A program made the translations under genes and the position numbers. 64,000 nt of DNA from Pedobacter miscanthi (lineage in GTDB: Bacteria > Bacteroidota > Bacteroidia > Sphingobacteriales > Sphingobacteriaceae). The stretch lies in the NCBI RefSeq assembly GCF_003315595.1, contig NZ_QNQU01000009.1, forward strand, positions 1 through 64,000, read 5' to 3'. How positions within the stretch are numbered: the first letter of the stretch is position 1; every line of letters starts with the position of its first letter. Below are positions 9,601 to 16,224 of the stretch, in pieces. The notes under the pieces are model-generated. The model was not told the DNA's origin. It ran no database searches and saw only the letters and a program-made list of their open reading frames with translations.

Positions 9601-10077
9601 TGATGCTTCGTCGGCAAGGTCCTGATCAGTAAGATAACTTGCTAAACAGCCTATTGCAGCATCATCCCCTACCAGATCGAACTGACTAATAATAAAAGCT
9701 TTGTTCTGTTTATCTGTTAGTTTAGTTAAAGCTTTACAGTATGCTTTAACTGCCATTTCTCTGGCTGCCTGCTGATCTTTTTTAGTGGCAAAAGCGGTAA
9801 AACCGCCTACGGTATATTCAATTAAAGCATTGTTACCTTTTTCTGATACGGTTAAACCACTAATTAAGGTTACATACCCATCTTCGCCCAAACCAGCAAC
9901 TTCTTTCATATTGCGTGTTAACTGAGTGGCATCTCTTGCAGGCAACTGTGCCAGCAGATCGGCGATACGCGTAGCAGTGGTTCTTTCGTCTTTTTTATCC
10001 TGGGCAAAAACGCTCGAGGCATATATGGTATTGAAGAGCATTACAGCTAACAGTACCCATAATATTTTTTTATTCAT
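6628..10077 (-). CDS. HEAT-repeat protein with two DUF1080 (3-keto-disaccharide hydrolase) domains
   Basis: 1149 residues with a signal peptide (residues 1-26, ending V-F-A-Q). Residues ~30-700 are Ala/Lys-rich alpha-helical pairs of HEAT type. Two DUF1080 modules follow: ~730-915 (opening F-V-K-V-F-N-G-K-D-L-S-G-W-K) and ~935-1140 (opening Y-K-I-L-F-D-G-T-N-M-H-N-W-T-G). Each shows the jelly-roll pattern, including G-I-Y-L-R-G and an E-W-N-x-F/Y strand. DUF1080 proteins are known or proposed to cleave 3-keto glycosides. Single-domain proteins of 200-300 residues are common, so the HEAT-tandem fusion is large. It lies 19 bp downstream of one dehydrogenase gene and 30 bp upstream of another, consistent with one periplasmic pathway. 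Confidence 0.88.
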   Translation of the reverse strand: MNKKILWVLLAVMLFNTIYASSVFAQDKKDERTTATRIADLLAQLPARDATQLTRNMKEVAGLGEDGYVTLISGLTVSEKGNNALIEYTVGGFTAFATKKDQQAAREMAVKAYCKALTKLTDKQNKAFIISQFDLVGDDAAIGCLASYLTDQDLADEASRALAKIGTPNAISALSNALPKANGKAKIAIIEALGHSHAKTAATAIAPLATGNDKELVKVSLFALANIADPSSKEILIKAAEQAGYKYDQTNAVAALLLYAQKNEITDKTDAESIAKTILAKAIADDQVNERIAALQLLAATEANQETLLLAMQDKQFEYRAAAVKFAATSVNDGNSGAWLSQLKKVDAPTQVAILDMLANSKAKSVLPEILKYIKSENQQVKTAAVNAAVKLGGEGVLDDLLKLMSKGNAADLTTISDGILRIKGEEVTTKVAAYLPKAKPEVQVALINILATRAATNQAAVVYDLLNSKKPEVRKAAFAALKHVSTAENKAQLFVLLNKTSDQAELTAVQDAIIASVKGTTDLAAQTDAILQQMNNTSADKKILFYKVLAALGGQKSLKSISDAYAAGDDTAKKAAIEALSSWSDAGSTAELIGIARTATNPELLNQAILGYLNLVRKNNYPPEQRLLLLRNAMPVAKTPVQQQQILKDTEQAKCFNAIVFAGQYLDNTALQQAAANAVMNITMAGTYNGDIVKDLLNKTIAVITGGDAGYQKEGMRKYISEMKPGEGFVKVFNGKDLSGWKGLVADPIKRAKMDAKTLADAQVKADAEAQESWKVVNGELQFQSHGNNLATVKKYGDFEMLVDWKIIDDKKGEGDAGIYLRGTPQVQIWDLARTKVGAQIGSGGLYNNQTNESKPLKVADNKLDEWNTFRILMKGDRVTVYLNGQLVTDNVILENYWDRSLPIFAEEQIELQAHGSPVAYRDIYIKEIPRPKPFELSAQEKKEGYKILFDGTNMHNWTGNTTDYVIEDGNIAIRPKPGKGSGGNLFTKEEFSDFIYRFEFQLTPGANNGLGIRAPLEGDAAYVGMELQILDNDAPIYKDLKVYQYHGSIYGTIPAKRGFLKPTGEWNYEEVIAKGSKIKVILNGTVILDGDIEPFKKNGTPDHQEHPGLLRESGHIGFLGHGSPVQFRNIRIKDLSKKETDLKAKKK

Positions 10078-10096
10078 GATAGCTTATTGGAATGTT

Positions 10097-11383
10097 TTAA
10101 ATGGAAAATGGTGCACGCATTACCGGATTAATTAACCTGTTTGCGGCCTCGTCATCAATAAACTCCTGTTTAATAGGATCGAATTTTAACGATCTTCCCA
10201 ACCTTAAAGCTGCCAGGCCAATGTTTACAATGTTGCACGAACGATGCCCGTTCTCTTCATTGAGGGCAAATTTCTTCCTGGTTCTTACCGATTCTGAAAA
10301 TTCTACAATCTCCGGATCAGGATCGGGGAACTGCGCCAGTTTACGTTCAAGATCAGGGATATCAGATTTGAAACCCGGATATAATTTTCCTTTTGGTCCT
10401 TCAATATAAGGTACATTGGCATCTTTTCCTTCGCCATCCAATATAATCTGGCAACCATCGGCATAGGTATAAGTTATCCTGCGCCAAATGCCCACCGCAT
10501 CAGTATGCTGTTGTGGTGCGTCTACCTCTACCGAGATGGGATTGGTATCATCTTTACCCAAAAAATACTGGATAGGATCAATATAATGCTGCCCCATATC
10601 GCTTAATCCACCACCATCGTAATCCCAATAGCCCCTAAAAGTTTGGTGCACTCGGTGTGCATTGTAAGGTTTATAAGGTGCAGGACCTAACCATGCATCA
10701 TAATCGAGCTCTGGTGGCACAGGCTGAGGCTCCAGATGATCCTTGCCTACCCAGTAAAATTTCCAGTCGTAACCCGTGTGTTTACTTACCGTTACCTTTA
10801 AAGGCCAGCCCAGCATACCGCTATCGACCAGTTTTTTAATCGGTTTTACGGTAGTGCCCATCCCATAAAAAGTATCCTTAAACCTGAACCAGGTATTTAG
10901 CCTAAACATCCGGCCATGCTGTTTTACAGCTTCCACCACTCTTTTCCCTTCCCCAATGGTATGCGTCATTGGTTTTTCGCACCAGATATCCTTACCTGCA
11001 TTAGCGGCATCAACTGCCATAATACCATGCCAGTGTGGTGGTGTGGCAATGTGTACAATATCTACCTCGGGCAGTTGTATCAGTTCCCTGTAATCGCTAA
11101 ATGTTTTTACACCTTTATCCAGCATGGCCGCAGCCTGTTTAAGGTGATTCTGGTCAACATCGCAGATGGCAACTACCTGGGTATCTTCATAGCCAAAATG
11201 GCCCCTGCCCATACCACCAACGCCGATTACAGCTTTGGTCAGTTTGTCGCTCGGGGCAAGGTAACCTTGTCCGCCGAGTACATAACGGGGTACAATGGTA
11301 AAAGTGGCCAGACCAATTGCAGATTTTTTAATAAAATCCCGCCTGGAACTGGACTGTTTTTGTGGTTCTTCTTTAGTTTTCAT
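10097..11383 (-). CDS. Gfo/Idh/MocA oxidoreductase with twin-arginine signal
   Basis: 428 residues. S-S-R-R-D-F-I-K-K near residues 12-20 begins a Tat signal. The Rossmann motif is V-I-G-V-G-G-M-G and the catalytic motif is W-C-E-K-P-M-T-H near residue 135. The substrate domain includes Y-D-G-G-G-L-S-D-M-G-Q-H-Y (~234-246). It is the first gene of the minus-strand operon that runs to 3946 and is divergent from the ROK regulator. Expected role: oxidation of a sugar or glycoside in the periplasm, upstream of the DUF1080 hydrolase. Substrate unknown. Confidence 0.88.
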   Translation of the reverse strand: MKTKEEPQKQSSSRRDFIKKSAIGLATFTIVPRYVLGGQGYLAPSDKLTKAVIGVGGMGRGHFGYEDTQVVAICDVDQNHLKQAAAMLDKGVKTFSDYRELIQLPEVDIVHIATPPHWHGIMAVDAANAGKDIWCEKPMTHTIGEGKRVVEAVKQHGRMFRLNTWFRFKDTFYGMGTTVKPIKKLVDSGMLGWPLKVTVSKHTGYDWKFYWVGKDHLEPQPVPPELDYDAWLGPAPYKPYNAHRVHQTFRGYWDYDGGGLSDMGQHYIDPIQYFLGKDDTNPISVEVDAPQQHTDAVGIWRRITYTYADGCQIILDGEGKDANVPYIEGPKGKLYPGFKSDIPDLERKLAQFPDPDPEIVEFSESVRTRKKFALNEENGHRSCNIVNIGLAALRLGRSLKFDPIKQEFIDDEAANRLINPVMRAPFSI

Positions 11384-11460
11384 TTTTGGTTAGGTATTGT
11401 AGAAATATACTTACACGGCCGGTTACTCCGTAAATATTGTTGTATATTTTTAACTTAATG

Positions 11461-11572
11461 TTAGCAAGAAAATATTGTAAAGGCAAAACATCAATGATTT
11501 TTTTACGTATTAAAAAAACTTTAGTAATTTTTTTATAGAAGTTAATTATATTTATCAAAATATTATTGCTAA
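11461..11572. promoter_or_regulatory. Inverted-repeat operator candidate between ROK gene and keto-sugar operon
   Basis: ttagcaagaaaatattg (11461-11477) and caaaatattattgctaa (11556-11572) are inverted copies with a few mismatches, strongest in ttagcaa/ttgctaa and the ATATT core. The second ends 4 bp before the ROK start codon; the first lies in the upstream region of the divergent operon. The layout fits autoregulation with control of both sides, possibly by looping. Confidence 0.55.
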
Positions 11573-11576
11573 CCAA

Positions 11577-12830
11577 ATGAATCTTAACCTATTAAATCAC
11601 TTATCGGTTACACCCAACGATAAGCAGTCGGTTTATAAACACAAACTGATTAAACATCTTTTTAATATGGGTGCAGCTTCGGTGTCGGGCCTTTGTGAGG
11701 TGATGGATATGAGCACACCCAGCGTGCTAAAATTATTAACGGTGCTGATTGCCGAAGGCTGGGTAGAGAAAAAAGGCTTTGGGATATCTATAGGCGGCCG
11801 GAAGCCTGATCTTTACCGCTTAAAGGATAAAAAAATCCTCATCCTTTGTATCGATATTGAACTTTTCAGCACTAAAGTTGCAATCATCGACAACAATTAC
11901 AATTTTGTTTCGGAGGTTAAAACCTTTTTGCTACCCATCTCCAAAAGCAGGACAGATTTTTTCCATATTTTAAAAGCACATTTGCATGAATTTCTCACAT
12001 CTGCAGGGATCAGTAACAAACAGCTAATTGGCTGCAGCGTAGGTATGCCCGGTTTAATTGATGCCGAAAAAGGCGAAAACTACAGTTACTTTTTAAGCGA
12101 CGGGGAAAATATTTCTTTAACTGCGGCTTTTGAAAAAATATTGAATCTCCCGGTGGTAATCCAGAATGATGTAAATGGTTCATCAATGGCCGAGTTTACA
12201 CACGGAATGGCTAAAGGCAAAAGAAATGTACTGGTTTTGCTAATGGATTGGGGCGTTGGCCTGGGTATAATTATGGATGGAAAATTAAGACAGGGCAACT
12301 GTGGTTTTTCAGGAGAACTTGGCCATATTCCTTTTATCGAAAATGGAGCATTGTGTTACTGTGGCAAACATGGTTGTTTAGAAACCATTGCTTCAGGAAA
12401 TGCCCTTTCGGAGATGGCTAAAGATGGTATTTTATCGGGCAAAAATTCAATGCTCAACCAGCTGAGTAAAGAAGAACTGGAAAGGATTGAACCTGCAGTG
12501 ATTATTAAAGCCGCTAATAAAGGCGATCAGTATGCCATCCAATTATTATCGAATGTGGGAACATATATGGGGAAGGGCATATCAATGTTAATCCAGTTAT
12601 TTAACCCTGAACTCATTATTTTAAGCGGTAAAATTGCCGAAGCAAAACAATACATTACTTTACCAATGCAACAGGCCATTAATATGTATTGCATGACTCA
12701 GATTAGAGAAAAAACAACAATAGTTTCATCTGATTTAGGAGAAAATTCGAGGTTATTGGGGTATACAGCGGCAGGAATTGACCAGTTTTTGGAGGCTTAT
12801 GCCCGAAAAGTTAAAAAACCAAAGAAATGA
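11577..12830 (+). CDS. ROK-family transcriptional regulator (NagC/XylR type)
   Basis: 417 residues. An N-terminal winged helix (~20-85) includes V-S-G-L-C-E-V-M-D-M-S-T-P-S-V. The ROK sugar-kinase-like domain has a G-V-G-L-G phosphate loop, G-E-L-G-H, and the zinc motif C-Y-C-G-K-H-G-C-L-E near residues 259-268. It is divergent from the dehydrogenase/DUF1080 operon and probably represses it until a sugar binds. The ATG abuts a candidate operator half-site, so the protein may repress its own synthesis. It is regulator-sized (about 400) rather than a ~300-residue free kinase. Confidence 0.92.
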   Translation: MNLNLLNHLSVTPNDKQSVYKHKLIKHLFNMGAASVSGLCEVMDMSTPSVLKLLTVLIAEGWVEKKGFGISIGGRKPDLYRLKDKKILILCIDIELFSTKVAIIDNNYNFVSEVKTFLLPISKSRTDFFHILKAHLHEFLTSAGISNKQLIGCSVGMPGLIDAEKGENYSYFLSDGENISLTAAFEKILNLPVVIQNDVNGSSMAEFTHGMAKGKRNVLVLLMDWGVGLGIIMDGKLRQGNCGFSGELGHIPFIENGALCYCGKHGCLETIASGNALSEMAKDGILSGKNSMLNQLSKEELERIEPAVIIKAANKGDQYAIQLLSNVGTYMGKGISMLIQLFNPELIILSGKIAEAKQYITLPMQQAINMYCMTQIREKTTIVSSDLGENSRLLGYTAAGIDQFLEAYARKVKKPKK

Positions 12831-12897
12831 GGCTCTTAGTGGCCCAAATCGCCCTAAAATTGTCTTTTATCGAACCCTTTCTTTATAATAAATCCAT

Positions 12898-12905
12898 TAG
12901 CTTTG
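12898..12905 (+). promoter_or_regulatory. Bacteroidota -7 box (TAGCTTTG)
   Basis: Matches the TAnnTTTG consensus, 25 bp before the hydrolase ATG. No clear -33 TTTG is visible. Confidence 0.45.
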
Positions 12906-12930
12906 TTTAACAGAACTTAAATCGATCTCC

Positions 12931-13710
12931 ATGGAAACCCAAAAAGCTGGAAAAGAAGTTGTAAACGGCATCAATATGTATTATGAGATTTATGGAGAAG
13001 GCGAAATTCCACTCGTATTGATCCATGGTGGTGGTTCTACCATACAATCTACTTTCGGCAGATTAATCCCTTTTTTAGTTGCCACAGGTAAAATAATAGC
13101 TGTCGAACTTCAGGCGCATGGGCGCACCAGCGACCGTGATGAGCCCGAATCTTTCGCACAGGATGCTAAAGATGTAATCACACTATTAAAGCAACTCAAA
13201 ATAGCAAAGGCAAATTTTCTGGGTTTCAGCAACGGTGGCACAACAACTTTACACATTGCCGCACATTATCCGGATGTGGTAAATAAAATCATCGTCATTT
13301 CCGCCAATTATCAGAGAGAAGGGTTAATTGAAGGTTTTTACAATGGTTTCGGAGATGCCACGATCGATCACATGCCTGAAGCACTAAAAACTTCTTTTCT
13401 GGAAGTTAATCCTGATCAAAATGCATTGCAAACGATGTTCGAAAAAGACAAACAGCGTATGCTCGATTTTGTTGACCTAAGCGATAATGATATCAGCGGA
13501 ATTAAATCGCAGGCCCTATTAATGGTAGCCGACCGTGATGTAATCATGCCCGAACATGTAGTTAAAATATCGAGATTGATTGAAGGTTCAAGGCTGGTTA
13601 TTTTACCCGGTTTTCATGGCGCTATGATTGGCGAAAACTTAAACCCTGATGTAAGTGATAAAACGATCGGATTTACAGTACATCTGATCGAAACTTTTTT
13701 GAATCAGTAA
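12931..13710 (+). CDS. Alpha/beta hydrolase
   Basis: 259 residues, no signal. H-G-G-G near residue 32 forms the oxyanion loop. The nucleophile elbow is G-F-S-N-G-G (~98-103), the acid is in V-A-D-R-D-V near 195, and the histidine is in L-P-G-F-H-G-A near 230, giving a complete catalytic triad. Length and spacing match small esterase/haloperoxidase-like hydrolases. Substrate is not predictable. It is a single gene with its own -7 box. Confidence 0.88.
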   Translation: METQKAGKEVVNGINMYYEIYGEGEIPLVLIHGGGSTIQSTFGRLIPFLVATGKIIAVELQAHGRTSDRDEPESFAQDAKDVITLLKQLKIAKANFLGFSNGGTTTLHIAAHYPDVVNKIIVISANYQREGLIEGFYNGFGDATIDHMPEALKTSFLEVNPDQNALQTMFEKDKQRMLDFVDLSDNDISGIKSQALLMVADRDVIMPEHVVKISRLIEGSRLVILPGFHGAMIGENLNPDVSDKTIGFTVHLIETFLNQ

Positions 13711-13741
13711 ATACTTTATCGAAACATCATTTTAAGCCAGA

Positions 13742-13780
13742 TACAAATCTGTGTTTATCTGTGCATATCTGTGGCTAAAC
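13742..13780. repeat. Partial family B repeat (ctgtg...atctgtgg)
   Basis: Contains aaatctgtgtttatctgtg and atctgtggcta, a half-copy of the elements near 18.8, 18.9 and 22.9 kb. Confidence 0.6.
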
Positions 13781-13850
13781 CCTTATAATAGCATGAGCGA
13801 TGATTTAATTAGACATAGTTAAAATTACCCTCGCCTGATTTAGCTTTTAA

Positions 13851-13858
13851 TATCTTTG
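13851..13858 (+). promoter_or_regulatory. -7 box TATCTTTG abutting the ATG
   Basis: Perfect TAnnTTTG, separated from the GNAT start codon by only cggc. Transcription would begin at or near the A of the ATG, giving a leaderless mRNA. Confidence 0.6.
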
Positions 13859-13862
13859 CGGC

Positions 13863-14555
13863 ATGGAACATATACTGGATAATCCGATTTATCATGCCTT
13901 AATTTCCGGCCATAACCACCTGGCAAAAGGTGCAGAAGAGGTAAAATATTATAGCGAAGATATTGCTGCATTTGCCGGACTAAAGGAAAATTCGCAGGAA
14001 AACCTGGATACACTTTATCAGATCAGTCCAAAGGACAGTTTATTTGTATTTTTCAGTAAAACGCCTGTCGAAATACCCGAAAAATGGAAATTACTAACAC
14101 ACATCGATATGTTCCAACTGGTTTTTCGCGGATCGGAGATTCCTATTGCAGATGCCTCAGGATTAACAGAACTCGATCTGGGGCATGTTTCAGAAATGAT
14201 CGATCTTGTGGAATTAACCAAACCGGGGCCTTTTCTCATCAAAACAATCGAATTGAGCAATTATACCGGCATATTTGCAGATGGAAAACTGGCCTCCATG
14301 GCTGGCCATCGTTTTTTCCCCAGCCCTTACCGCGAAGTTAGTGCCGTTTGTACCCATCCCGATTATTTGGGCAAAGGATATGCTTTCAAAATTTTACAGG
14401 AACAGATTAAACGTATTTTACTGCGAAACGAAATCCCTTTTCTGCATGTACGCAACGATAATGATGGAGCAGTAAAACTCTATCAAAAACTGGGTTTCGA
14501 AATCAGGACGGATATGATTGCCTATGTAATCAAAAAAGAAGCTCTAGAAGCATAA
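13863..14555 (+). CDS. GNAT family N-acetyltransferase (FR47-like)
   Basis: 230 residues. The C-terminal half is a GNAT fold. Motif A is V-S-A-V-C-T-H-P-D-Y-L-G-K-G-Y-A (~160-175), with the acetyl-CoA pyrophosphate loop. It is followed by F-L-H-V-R-N-D-N and A-V-K-L-Y-Q-K-L-G-F, the usual motif B region. The N-terminal ~130 residues are family-specific. Acceptor unknown. Confidence 0.88.
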   Translation: MEHILDNPIYHALISGHNHLAKGAEEVKYYSEDIAAFAGLKENSQENLDTLYQISPKDSLFVFFSKTPVEIPEKWKLLTHIDMFQLVFRGSEIPIADASGLTELDLGHVSEMIDLVELTKPGPFLIKTIELSNYTGIFADGKLASMAGHRFFPSPYREVSAVCTHPDYLGKGYAFKILQEQIKRILLRNEIPFLHVRNDNDGAVKLYQKLGFEIRTDMIAYVIKKEALEA

Positions 14556-14607
14556 GGGAGAATGTTTCTAAATAGAAATCAGTAAAAAATTTGCGGTTTT
14601 TATGGCT

Positions 14608-14615
14608 TAGTTTTG
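14608..14615 (+). promoter_or_regulatory. -7 box TAGTTTTG
   Basis: Matches TAnnTTTG, 17 bp before the CDGSH gene ATG at 14633. The nearest upstream TTTG is at 14590, closer than the usual ~19-21 bp, so the -33 element is unclear. Confidence 0.5.
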
Positions 14616-14632
14616 CGGCATAACAAACAAAC

Positions 14633-14857
14633 ATGTCTAAAACAAAACTTACCATTAATAATAACGGCTCTGTTAAAATTGAGGGCGATTTCGAAATTGT
14701 AGATAGAAACGGAAACGTTTACGGCTTACAGGGCAGAGAAGTATTATCGATCTGCCGTTGTGGTTTATCTAAAAATAAACCTTTTTGCGATGGCGCACAT
14801 AATGGCCATTTCGAGCACGAAGCCATTGCTTTTGACCTTCCTCCTAAAAAAGTTTAA
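14633..14857 (+). CDS. CDGSH iron-sulfur domain protein
   Basis: 74 residues. The 2Fe-2S binding motif C-R-C-G-L-S-K-N-K-P-F-C-D-G-A-H is at residues ~42-57, giving the three cysteines and one histidine of a zf-CDGSH/mitoNEET domain. One domain fills the protein; no membrane anchor. Likely a small cytoplasmic electron-transfer or Fe-S/redox protein. Monocistronic with its own -7 box. Confidence 0.93.
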   Translation: MSKTKLTINNNGSVKIEGDFEIVDRNGNVYGLQGREVLSICRCGLSKNKPFCDGAHNGHFEHEAIAFDLPPKKV

Positions 14858-14889
14858 TTACTTCCGTTCGTCTCTATTTCTCATTCAAA

Positions 14890-14952
14890 ACGTCATCTCG
14901 ACCGAAGCATAGCGGCGAGGCTTAATCTATCTAGACAGATTAAGCCTCGCCG
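14890..14952. repeat. Family A repeat with 16-bp perfect hairpin
   Basis: cggcgaggcttaatct (14913-14928) and its exact complement (14937-14952) flank an 8-nt loop; acgtcatctcgaccgaag precedes it. It lies just after the CDGSH gene and may double as a terminator, though no T tract follows. Confidence 0.7.
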
Positions 14953-15010
14953 GGCACTTACCTGGTTCTCGATAGCGTGCTACCATTGACAAAATTAAAT
15001 AAAAAAGGCT

Positions 15011-15127
15011 CGTCATTGCGAGTAGGTACGACAGCCGGCCCCGACTTTTCGGGGAAGCAATCTTTCCTGCAACGATTATTGCGAGAAAGATTGCTTCGTC
15101 GGCTGAAAAAGCCTTCTCGCAATGACG
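15011..15127. repeat. cgtcattgcgag palindromic element
   Basis: Outer arms cgtcattgcgag (15011-15022) and ctcgcaatgacg (15116-15127). Inner arms are gaagcaatctttc (15054-15066) and gaaagattgcttc (15085-15097). It is a nested, MITE-sized inverted repeat without a reading frame. With the preceding element it fills the 320-bp gap before the next gene. Confidence 0.8.
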
Positions 15128-15178
15128 GCAATTCTATGGAGTTATTAAACCATTCATTTACAAACGAGTCATTAAGAA

Positions 15179-15763
15179 ATGAAATCAATTTTTCTAATGA
15201 TTTTTGGTCTGGTTATTTCTTTTGCTGCGTTAGCCCAACGCGATACCATTCCAGACAGTACAGGTTACCGGGTTATTGAAAAATCAAAACAGCTTTATCC
15301 CAAATTTTATAGAGAATTTCAATATATTATAGTAAATGACCCGTTAATCAAAAAAATCAGATTTGTAAAACAACAGGGTGTTGGTCCGGCATTTGCGTCG
15401 CCAAAAGGGATCATTACCATTAATATCGATTATATCCTAACGCCCCGCCCCAATTTTGATGATAACCGGTTAATTGTTGTACTTTATCACGAAGTTGGTC
15501 ACCTGCATTATTACATTACAACCAAACAGGCCGATTGGAATCCGGAAAACAGCGAAAAAGCCGCATTTGAGTATTCATTGCTCAAAACCAAAGAACTTGC
15601 TGAAAAAGGCGATTGCCTCCCGCTTCAATCAGGTTTAAACTTTATGAAATTAAGAAGTGAAGGCAACAATCTTAAAGATCCTCACCTGAGGGCTTTAAAA
15701 AGAATGGTAAATGAGCCACTTTACGCCGGATACCTCAGATATTTAGCATCTACCTGTAAATAA
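15179..15763 (+). CDS. Exported protein with HEVGH zinc-protease motif
   Basis: 194 residues. Signal peptide ~1-20 (hydrophobic, ending A-L-A-Q). H-E-V-G-H at residues 104-108 lies in a hydrophobic strand-helix context (V-V-L-Y-H-E-V-G-H-L-H-Y-Y), as in minimal zincins. A downstream Glu (E126 or E131, in S-E-K-A-A-F-E) is a possible third ligand. I do not recognise a named family. Likely periplasmic. The preceding gap holds only repeats, so it stands alone. Confidence 0.72.
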   Translation: MKSIFLMIFGLVISFAALAQRDTIPDSTGYRVIEKSKQLYPKFYREFQYIIVNDPLIKKIRFVKQQGVGPAFASPKGIITINIDYILTPRPNFDDNRLIVVLYHEVGHLHYYITTKQADWNPENSEKAAFEYSLLKTKELAEKGDCLPLQSGLNFMKLRSEGNNLKDPHLRALKRMVNEPLYAGYLRYLASTCK

Positions 15764-15820
15764 GTGTTTATATCAAACCTCCCCAAAGCTTACACAACTA
15801 CAGAAAAGATAAAAGTTTGA

Positions 15821-15832
15821 ACAAACGTTTGT
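15821..15832. promoter_or_regulatory. Palindrome acaaacgtttgt (operator candidate 1)
   Basis: A 12-bp perfect dyad with a central ACGT, of the general LacI-type kind. Its 10-bp core recurs at 15997. Confidence 0.4.
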
Positions 15833-15996
15833 CTTTCTATTACTACAATCAATTTATACCTCATTTCTGTGCTTAGCTGCTGGTAAATATTTCTTACCCT
15901 AACAAAAAAGCTGCCTCTACCTAATCTTAATTTGCTTTTAGCAACAACAATGGCATAAATTATTGTTTTTCGCAGCATTTTTCAAAAAATATACAT

Positions 15997-16006
15997 CAAA
16001 CGTTTG
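15997..16006. promoter_or_regulatory. Palindrome caaacgtttg (operator candidate 2)
   Basis: An exact repeat of the core at 15822, 175 bp apart and 219 bp before the lipoprotein ATG. Confidence 0.4.
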
Positions 16007-16224
16007 CGTGGAGTTTGTTTTCCTGCCACCGGTCAATTCTGTTTATATTGATTTAACAATTAAACAAATCGTATACAAGCACTTATGAATCCGTATTTAT
16101 TAGAAAGCGTTGGTACGCTAATTTATTATTCTCCAGGTTTTCCTCATTCCGAATTCTAAAATCCCAATCATACCTAACCATTAATATCTAACCAATATTA
16201 AACAACCTAAACCTTAAAAAAACT

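Larger units (their letters stand above)
15764..16224. other. Long upstream region of the metzincin-like lipoprotein gene
   Basis: No credible gene in 460 bp. It holds two identical 10-bp palindromes (listed separately) and AT-rich leader sequence with several taacca words just before 16225. Confidence 0.5.

Noticed and set aside
7652..9625. Several plus-strand frames of 60-97 codons
   Set aside because: All lie antisense within the HEAT-DUF1080 gene, whose frame is continuous and family-consistent.
15790..15978. Minus-strand 62-codon gene
   Set aside because: No family features; it crosses a palindrome in an AT-rich leader and has no plausible start context.
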